Under the pieces are notes generated by a model. That model was not told where the DNA came from and did no database searches. It worked only from the letters and a program-made list of their open reading frames with translations. DNA of 11,713 bases, from NCBI GenBank assembly GCA_963922415.1, contig CAWUIP010000108.1:1-11713 (forward strand). The letters run 5' to 3'. Made by a program: the position numbers and the translations under genes. This stretch comes from Aliishimia sp963922415. GTDB lineage: Bacteria > Pseudomonadota > Alphaproteobacteria > Rhodobacterales > Rhodobacteraceae. Below are positions 8,001-11,713 of the stretch, in pieces; the first letter of the stretch is position 1; each line of letters begins with the position of its first letter.

Positions 8001-8513
8001 GAACGGTCGCCCTTGGTGGCCAAAATCGCGGGCGTCGTCTCGGGCCTGCAAATCCGCAAATCCGCGCGCGGCAACCGGTTTGCCTTCTGTCAGTTGTCGG
8101 ACCCCACAGGCGCTTATGAGGTGACGCTTTTTTCCGACACGCTGGAGGCGGCGCAGGACGTGCTCCAAACTGGCGCGCAGGTGGTGCTGACGGTCGAAGC
8201 GACGCTGGAGGCCGATCAGTTAAAGCTCTTGGGGCGCAGCGCGATGCGCGTTGACGATTTGGTGGCAGATGTGGGTGGCATGGGCCTGAAGGTCTTCATC
8301 GACGAGGTCCGCGCCATCGCCTCCGTCCAGTCCGTCCTGGAAGGCGCGCGCCAAGCCGTGGCGCGGGCGGCCAAAGGCCCTGTGCAGTTCTGCGTCATGG
8401 CGGGCGATCTGGGCGAGGTCGACCTGGACTTAGGCGAAGATTTCCCCGTCACGCCGCAGATCAAAGGTGCGATAAAATCGCTGTCTGGCGTCTTGGATGT
8501 GCAAGATCTCTAA
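5010..8513 (+). CDS. dnaE: DNA polymerase III alpha subunit (replicative polymerase)
   Basis: Catalytic subunit of the chromosomal replicase, acting with the beta clamp and clamp loader. 1167 residues from this start, against 1160 in E. coli. The PHP domain begins at FIHLRTHTEYSLLEG (7-21). In the HxH metal motif of active PHP domains the first histidine is replaced (R11, with H13 kept), as in E. coli, so PHP proofreading is unlikely and a separate epsilon exonuclease is expected. The polymerase core has VGPGRGSGAGS at about 361-371. The catalytic aspartates are D404 and D406 in PDFDIDF, and D560 in KFDFLG. FNKSHAAAY lies near 767-775, helix-hairpin-helix-like sequence at about 873-901, a clamp-binding QVSLF at 931-935, and an OB fold at about 1000-1085. 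The frame also allows ATG at 4968, adding MALSDRADTAYRGP. The later ATG is preferred because family members start with M-S-x-x-P-x-FIHL, although its Shine-Dalgarno is weak. Divergent from arsR. Confidence 0.97.
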   Translation: MSSEPTFIHLRTHTEYSLLEGALRLKKLPGMARDMGMPALAITDTNNMFAALEYSVAMAGAGVQPIIGCQVDLRYFEPEPGEKPRDPAAVVLLAQTEAGYENLMKLNSCLYVDKGGDIPQVTLAELEQYASDVICLTGGPHGPVGQWLQTGHRAKAEALVARLAQMFPDRLYIELQRHPREDGTPPEAQMLTERGHIEIAYAMDLPLVATNDVYFPKSDMYEAHDALICIAEGAYVDQQEPRRRLTPQHYFKSPQEMAVLFADIPEALDNTVEIARRCAFMAYRRDPILPKFADDEVAELRRQANEGLQARLAVIPHAASVEDYQKRLDFELGIIEGMGFPGYFLIVADFIQWAKDHDIPVGPGRGSGAGSLVAYALTITDLDPLRYALLFERFLNPERVSMPDFDIDFCMDRREEVIRYVQEKYGRDKVGQIITFGALLSKAAVRDVGRVLQMPYGQVDRLSKLIPVEGVKPVSIEKALKDEPRLAEEAKSEEVVDRLLTYGQQVEGLLRNASTHAAGVVIGDRPLDALVPLYQDPRSDMPATQFNMKWVEQAGLVKFDFLGLKTLTVIQNAVDLILKSGRALHSAADGTELYEPAAGTENDINAIPLDDEASYKLYAAAQTVAVFQVESSGMMDALKRMKPTCIEDIVALVALYRPGPMENIPTYCEVKNDLRPRENLHPTIDHILDETQGIIVYQEQVMQIAQDMAGYSLGGADLLRRAMGKKIQAAMDEQRPIFLDGAAKNGVDKDKAMEVWNLLDKFANYGFNKSHAAAYAVVSYQTAWLKANHPVEFMAGVMNCDLHLTDKLGVYFEEVRKGLDLPWAAPCVNRSQATFDVEDGTLIYALGALKNVGVEAMKLIVEAREAGKPFVNLFDLARRVDLKRVGKRPLEMLARAGAFDQLDPNRRRVFDSLDALTAYSAAIHDQKASNQVSLFGEAGDDLPEPRLSPVGDWLPAERLKEEYAAVGFYLSGHPLDDYMGPLKRKDVHTLDHITSRAERSPLVAKIAGVVSGLQIRKSARGNRFAFCQLSDPTGAYEVTLFSDTLEAAQDVLQTGAQVVLTVEATLEADQLKLLGRSAMRVDDLVADVGGMGLKVFIDEVRAIASVQSVLEGARQAVARAAKGPVQFCVMAGDLGEVDLDLGEDFPVTPQIKGAIKSLSGVLDVQDL

Positions 8514-8522
8514 GCGGTGAAA

Positions 8523-8554
8523 TGACGGCTTTCTGCCCAAACGTCAGGTTTTTT
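8523..8554 (+). terminator. Possible weak intrinsic terminator after dnaE
   Basis: TGACG (8523-8527) can pair with CGTCA (8542-8546), with a small inner GC pairing in the loop, followed after GG by six T (8549-8554). It starts 10 bases after the dnaE stop. The stem is short and the loop large, so read-through into the lipoprotein gene is quite possible. The remainder of the 8514-8618 gap shows only a very weak promoter-like pair, TCGACG (8565-8570) and TAAAGA (8588-8593). Confidence 0.25.
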
Positions 8555-8618
8555 CCACAGGGAATCGACGCGCGCCATCAGATTTAGTAAAGAGACCCTT
8601 AACACGGGGAGACAGTCT

Positions 8619-9896
8619 TTGCGCAACGCACTGGTTTTATGCCTGACCTGCGGGTTTTTATCGGCCTGCGGGGATCCGCTCGCAGATGTTGAGCGGATCA
8701 GCGATGTCGAGATTTTGCCCAGCGAACCAGTGCGCGATGTCGCAGCCGCTCCTGAAACGGTGGCGGAGCGCGAAGGCTTTTTTGCTGGGCTTTTCAAGCG
8801 GGCAGAGCCCGTTGAAGCTGCAACAGCTGAAGTGCCCGACCCGATCGCGGATGAAAACGCGGTGGAGGTGACTGCCGCCTCTGATGGGACCGAAGAAAAT
8901 GTAAGTGACGACGCCTCCGACGCTGTTGCGGAAGGGGGTGAGACTGTCGCGCCGCAACCGGAACGCCGTGGTTTTTTAGGCTTCTTGCGGCCGAAGTCCA
9001 CCTCCGGGAATGGCACGATTTCCCCGGAACAATCCACAGCTTTGGTCGAGACACCCGAAAAGGCAGAGCTTGTCGAAGGTGAACCCACAAACGTCGCGAA
9101 TGCCCCTGCAGTTTCCACGGAAAAGAGCACAGACGTCGCCGCGGTCGACACAGCGGCTGCAGACACCGAAGCCAAGCCACGTCGCCGTGGCTTACTGGCG
9201 TTCTTGCGGGGTCACGAAGGCGCTGCGGAAGAGGACCTAGCATCCAGTGCAGCGCCAGAAGCACCACAGGCAGAGGCGTCGGTGCAAGTGGCAAGCTTAG
9301 ACAGCGCAGCGGCTGAGACGCGTCCGGATCGCGTGCAGCCTGCTGCTAAAGAACGCCGCGGGCTCTTTGCGCTTCTTTCGCCCAAAGCCCGGCGTGAAAG
9401 CGCAAACGAAGCGGTCGTGATCGATCCGGATCAAGAGATCCCCTATGGTAATGTCGCCCGCGCCTGCAACGCCACGGCGCAGGATATGGGCAAGCGCATT
9501 GAACAAGCCGGGCAGGGCCGCGGCTATGCGCTCTACGACTCCAATCCTGGTGCGACCATCCCACGCCCCTTCTACGTGACCGGATTCAGCGATGGTTGCC
9601 CGCGCATCTTCACGGCGGCCTTGGCCCTCTTTGGTGCGCCCTCCATGCATGAACAGCTGCGCTATGGGCGCCCGTCGGAGCAGTATCCCTACTCCGCGAC
9701 CGACAAAGCCTATGAAAAGGTGAAAGGCACGATTTGTCGCGTGTCCCGCCGCGAACCCTGCGGCAGCAAAATCGGCGTTCTGGAACGCAACACCGTGTTT
9801 ATCTCGACCTATGAGCGTTTCACCGACAATGGGCGCTGGTCTGATATCCTGATCCATGACGGCGAAGTTTTGGCCACCGCGATCAAAAACCCCTAG
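8619..9896 (+). CDS. Repeat-bearing lipoprotein of unknown function
   Basis: 425 residues, product not recognised. The start is TTG at 8619, supported by GGGGAG seven bases upstream and by the signal peptide that begins there. MRNALVLCLTCGFLSAC ends in the lipobox LSAC with C17 as the lipidated cysteine, so a cell-envelope location is likely. Residues 18-265 are low-complexity, Ala/Glu/Asp/Val-rich and probably disordered. They carry four spaced copies of a basic-hydrophobic motif: EREGFFAGLFKRA (50-62), ERRGFLGFLRPK (115-126), PRRRGLLAFLRG (187-198) and ERRGLFALLSPK (245-256). Residues about 275-425 look globular: GNVARACNATAQDMG, then ALYDSNPGATIPRPFYVTGF, FSDGCPRIF, and an end rich in beta-like segments. 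Cysteines C282, C327, C373 and C381 could form two disulfides in the periplasm. The gene follows dnaE by 105 bases and converges on slyX, sharing CTAG for both stops. No function can be assigned; the CDS itself is very likely real. Confidence 0.88.
   Translation: MRNALVLCLTCGFLSACGDPLADVERISDVEILPSEPVRDVAAAPETVAEREGFFAGLFKRAEPVEAATAEVPDPIADENAVEVTAASDGTEENVSDDASDAVAEGGETVAPQPERRGFLGFLRPKSTSGNGTISPEQSTALVETPEKAELVEGEPTNVANAPAVSTEKSTDVAAVDTAAADTEAKPRRRGLLAFLRGHEGAAEEDLASSAAPEAPQAEASVQVASLDSAAAETRPDRVQPAAKERRGLFALLSPKARRESANEAVVIDPDQEIPYGNVARACNATAQDMGKRIEQAGQGRGYALYDSNPGATIPRPFYVTGFSDGCPRIFTAALALFGAPSMHEQLRYGRPSEQYPYSATDKAYEKVKGTICRVSRREPCGSKIGVLERNTVFISTYERFTDNGRWSDILIHDGEVLATAIKNP
8766..9395 (+). 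repeat. Four degenerate copies of an R-R-G-hydrophobic motif inside the lipoprotein gene
   Basis: Copies lie at 8766-8804, 8961-8996, 9177-9212 and 9351-9395. The shared pattern is a charged pair, Gly, two bulky hydrophobics, a small residue, one or two hydrophobics and then a basic or proline residue. The glycines are 65, 73 and 57 residues apart. At DNA level copies 2 and 3 agree in 21 of 27 bases (8964-8990 against 9183-9209), with shared CGCCGTGG and TTCTTGCGG blocks. This fits duplication followed by divergence, or strong selection on the motif. Confidence 0.7.
9893..9896. other. Shared palindromic stop CTAG for two convergent genes
   Basis: CTAG reads as TAG on both strands in the correct frames: bases 9894-9896 end the lipoprotein gene and 9895-9893 (reverse) end slyX. 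The genes therefore overlap tail to tail by exactly four bases. No bidirectional terminator hairpin is visible within about 30 bases either side, so some antisense read-through is likely. Confidence 0.9.
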
Positions 9897-10087
9897 TAAT
9901 GCGGCGGGCGCTCGTCCCCCAGAACGACACCACCTGACGCATCCTGCTCGCGCTGCGCCTCCCGCTCTACCAATCGATCCACAGTGCGGCGCAAGCGGGT
10001 CAGTTCCGCATCCTGCCGCGCGATGACGTCAGAGAGTTCTTCCACCGTCCGCGTTAAATGTGCGATCTGCTCTTCGAGATGTTGCAT
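9893..10087 (-). CDS. slyX: SlyX family protein
   Basis: 64-residue SlyX-like protein. The family is small, coiled-coil and of unclear function; E. coli SlyX has about 72 residues. Nearly all of residues 1-45 is a heptad-patterned helix (LEEQIAHLTRTVEELSDVI, then a second run to LVEREAQ). The protein ends in the family's signature PPHY. The start is ATG at 10087-10085 (MQHLEEQ), preceded by AAGGAA at Shine-Dalgarno distance. An in-frame ATG eight codons upstream (MYKVQGTA) lacks such a site and is less likely. The stop TAG is read from the same CTAG (9893-9896) that ends the convergent lipoprotein gene. Divergent from hisS across 98 bases, where no strong promoter was recognised. Confidence 0.85.
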   Translation of the reverse strand: MQHLEEQIAHLTRTVEELSDVIARQDAELTRLRRTVDRLVEREAQREQDASGGVVLGDERPPHY

Positions 10088-10185
10088 GGCGGTTCCTTGG
10101 ACCTTGTACACGGGCTTGTCCAGAGCCTTGCCCCCGGTTCAACGCTCCGTTAGGGACAGCCGCGCGAGTGAAGGCGAGATCCAGC

Positions 10186-11661
10186 ATGGCCAAAGTAAAG
10201 AAAACCCCCCGCCCCAAGGCCGAAACGCCCAAGGGCTTTTGGGACTATTTCGGCGCGGATGTGACCGAACGGGCAGAGATGCTCAGCCAGATTGCCAGCG
10301 TCTATCATCGCTATGGATTTGATGCCTTGGAGACCAGTGCCGTCGAGACGGTCGAGGCGCTGGGCAAGTTTCTGCCGGATGTGGACCGGCCCAATGAGGG
10401 CGTGTTTGCCTGGCAAGAGGCTGACGATGACACGTGGCTTGCGCTGCGCTATGATATGACTGCGCCTCTGGCCCGCGTTTATGCGCAGCACCGCAACGAC
10501 CTGCCGACGCCCTATCGCCGGTTCACCTTTGGCCCCGTTTGGCGCAATGAAAAGCCGGGGCCAGGCCGGTTTCGGCAGTTTTATCAATGTGATGCGGATA
10601 CGGTCGGGACGGCGTCCATGGCCGCCGATGCTGAGATCTGCGCGATGCTTGCCGACGCATTGGAGGCTGTCGGCATCGCCCGCGGCGACTACGCGATCCG
10701 CATCAACAACCGCAAAGTGCTCAATGGCATTTTGGAAACCATGGGCCTGACCGACGACGCACAACGCGCCGACGTGCTGCGCACCATCGACAAGTTCGAC
10801 AAAGTCGGCGAGGCCGGCGTGCGCGAACTGTTGGGCAAAGGGCGCCTGGATGCTTCAGGGGCCTATATCGACGGCGTTGGCCTTGCGCCGGACCAAGCCG
10901 AGCCTGTGGTTGCCTTCCTCACATCGCGCGGCGCGTCGAATGCAGAGACGTTGACCAACCTGCGCGCCGCCATCGGAACATCCGAAACCGGCGCTAAAGG
11001 TGTGGACGAGTTGGAAGAGATGGCGGCTCTGTTGGACGCAGGCCACTATCACGGCGACCGGATCATCATTGACCCGTCTGTGGTGCGCGGCCTGGGCTAT
11101 TATACCGGGCCTGTCTATGAAGCTGAATTGACCTTCGAGATCACCGACGACAAAGGACGCCCGCGCCAGTTCGGCTCGGTTGCAGGTGGAGGCCGGTACG
11201 ACGATCTGGTCAAGCGCTTCACTGGGCAAGAGGTGCCTGCGACGGGGATCTCGATCGGCGTGGATCGGCTTTTGGCGGCACTGCGCGCGCAAAGGGGAAC
11301 ACAGGCGCAGGGGCATGGGCCTGTCGTGGTCACGGTCATGGATCGCGACCGGATGGCGGATTACCAAAAGATGGTGGCGGAGTTGCGCGGCGCGGGTCTG
11401 CGGGCCGAGGTCTACTTGGGCAATCCCAAAAACTTCGGCAACCAGTTGAAATACGCCGACAAGCGCGGGGCGCCCATCGCGGTCATCCAAGGCACCGATG
11501 AGATGGAGCGTGGCGTCGTCCAGATCAAAGACCTGATCCTCGGCGCGCAGATCGCCCAGACCGCGAGCCTCGAGGAGTGGAAAGACCGGCCCAGCCAGTT
11601 CGAAGTGCCGCGCGATCATCTGGTCAAGAAAGTGCGAGAGATCCTTCGGGACCAGGTCTGA
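10186..11661 (+). CDS. hisS: Histidyl-tRNA synthetase
   Basis: Class II aminoacyl-tRNA synthetase that charges tRNA-His in the cytoplasm. 491 residues, longer than the E. coli enzyme (424) and typical of the alphaproteobacterial form. The N-terminal KTPRPKAETPKGFWDYFG leads into motif 1 (about 21-55). Motif 2 is RRFTFGPVWRNEKPGPGRFRQF (111-132, R120 the ATP-contacting arginine). The HisRS-specific segment is VVRGLGYYTGP at 299-309, with R301 in the place of the catalytic arginine. Motif 3 is GGGRYDDL at 334-341 with GISIGVDRL at 354-362. The anticodon-binding domain follows from about 378 (VVVTVMDRD) to the end. The start is ATG 10186 (MAKVKKTPRP), with AAGGCGAG upstream; open frame further upstream belongs to the slyX side and is unlike the family. 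The stop overlaps the next ATG as TGATG, indicating an operon with histidine biosynthesis genes. Confidence 0.96.
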   Translation: MAKVKKTPRPKAETPKGFWDYFGADVTERAEMLSQIASVYHRYGFDALETSAVETVEALGKFLPDVDRPNEGVFAWQEADDDTWLALRYDMTAPLARVYAQHRNDLPTPYRRFTFGPVWRNEKPGPGRFRQFYQCDADTVGTASMAADAEICAMLADALEAVGIARGDYAIRINNRKVLNGILETMGLTDDAQRADVLRTIDKFDKVGEAGVRELLGKGRLDASGAYIDGVGLAPDQAEPVVAFLTSRGASNAETLTNLRAAIGTSETGAKGVDELEEMAALLDAGHYHGDRIIIDPSVVRGLGYYTGPVYEAELTFEITDDKGRPRQFGSVAGGGRYDDLVKRFTGQEVPATGISIGVDRLLAALRAQRGTQAQGHGPVVVTVMDRDRMADYQKMVAELRGAGLRAEVYLGNPKNFGNQLKYADKRGAPIAVIQGTDEMERGVVQIKDLILGAQIAQTASLEEWKDRPSQFEVPRDHLVKKVREILRDQV

Positions 11662-11713
11662 TGGCAAGCGCACGCGACATTTCGGCCCGCGCAGAGGCGT
11701 TGGTGGCCCAGTT
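11661..11713 (+). CDS. hisZ: Probable HisZ, ATP phosphoribosyltransferase regulatory subunit (first 17 codons, cut by window edge)
   Basis: An ATG at 11661 overlaps the last base of the hisS stop (TGATG), and the frame stays open to the window end, giving MASARDISARAEALVAQ. This is too short to identify by itself. In Rhodobacterales, hisS is commonly followed by hisZ and hisG. HisZ is a HisRS paralogue that, with short-form HisG, catalyses the first step of histidine synthesis, and such an Ala/Arg-rich helical start is compatible. The product name is therefore inferred from context; existence of the gene start is more certain than its identity. Confidence 0.55.
   Translation, partial: MASARDISARAEALVAQ

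Noticed and set aside
8551..8559. DnaA-box-like TTTTCCACA between dnaE and the lipoprotein gene
   Set aside because: A single 9-mer fitting the loose consensus, with no second box nearby; not an origin.
8510..9175. Minus-strand open frame (221 codons) opposite the lipoprotein gene
   Set aside because: Ser/Ala-rich shadow of the Ala/Glu/Asp-rich linker. The plus strand has a Shine-Dalgarno, signal peptide and lipobox; this one has none.
10088..10185. hisS promoter TTGCCC-17-TAGGGA, or a his leader or T-box in the slyX-hisS gap
   Set aside because: The -10 candidate matches only 2 of 6 bases, and no run of His codons, T-box motif or attenuator hairpin was found.

Overview
The window looks like chromosomal DNA of an alphaproteobacterium, most likely of the Rhodobacterales (Roseobacter/Rhodobacter type). 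The evidence is high GC, tightly overlapping genes, close resemblance of the xanthine dehydrogenase pair to the Rhodobacter capsulatus XdhAB layout, an alphaproteobacterial-style histidyl-tRNA synthetase, and hisS running directly into a gene that is probably hisZ. The group is judged from recognised protein motifs; no database search was run.

Region 1 (1-3954, minus strand) is a purine catabolism operon, xdhA-xdhB-xdhC. XdhA carries two [2Fe-2S] centres and FAD, XdhB carries the molybdenum cofactor, and XdhC is the chaperone that loads sulfurated cofactor. The genes are joined by 4-base overlaps (ATGA, then GTGA). xdhC runs off the left edge. The 156-base gap in front of xdhA holds a perfect 10-bp inverted repeat.

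Region 2 (4111-4967) is a small minus-strand operon: a cysteine-free ArsR-family repressor followed 13 bases later by an SRPBCC (AHSA1-type) lipid or ligand-binding-fold protein. Two near-identical 20-bp palindromic sites lie between arsR and dnaE. One covers the arsR start codon and candidate -10 box, the other a candidate dnaE -35 box. This is the most interesting regulatory structure in the window.

Region 3 (5010-8513, plus strand) is dnaE, the replicative DNA polymerase III alpha subunit, intact, with catalytic aspartates, an internal clamp-binding motif and an E. coli-like degenerate PHP domain.

Region 4 (8619-9896, plus strand) is a TTG-started lipoprotein of unknown function. It has a long acidic, Ala-rich linker punctuated by four copies of a basic-hydrophobic motif, then a conserved-looking C-terminal domain with four cysteines. 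It converges on slyX (minus strand), and both stop codons are read from the same palindromic CTAG.

Region 5 (10186-11713, plus strand) is hisS, followed with a one-base overlap (TGATG) by the start of a probable hisZ. This couples tRNA charging and histidine synthesis genes.

Most of the window is ordinary core or metabolic sequence. No RNA gene, CRISPR array, insertion sequence or phage remnant was seen. Candidates for follow-up are the paired operators at arsR/dnaE and the repeat-bearing lipoprotein.
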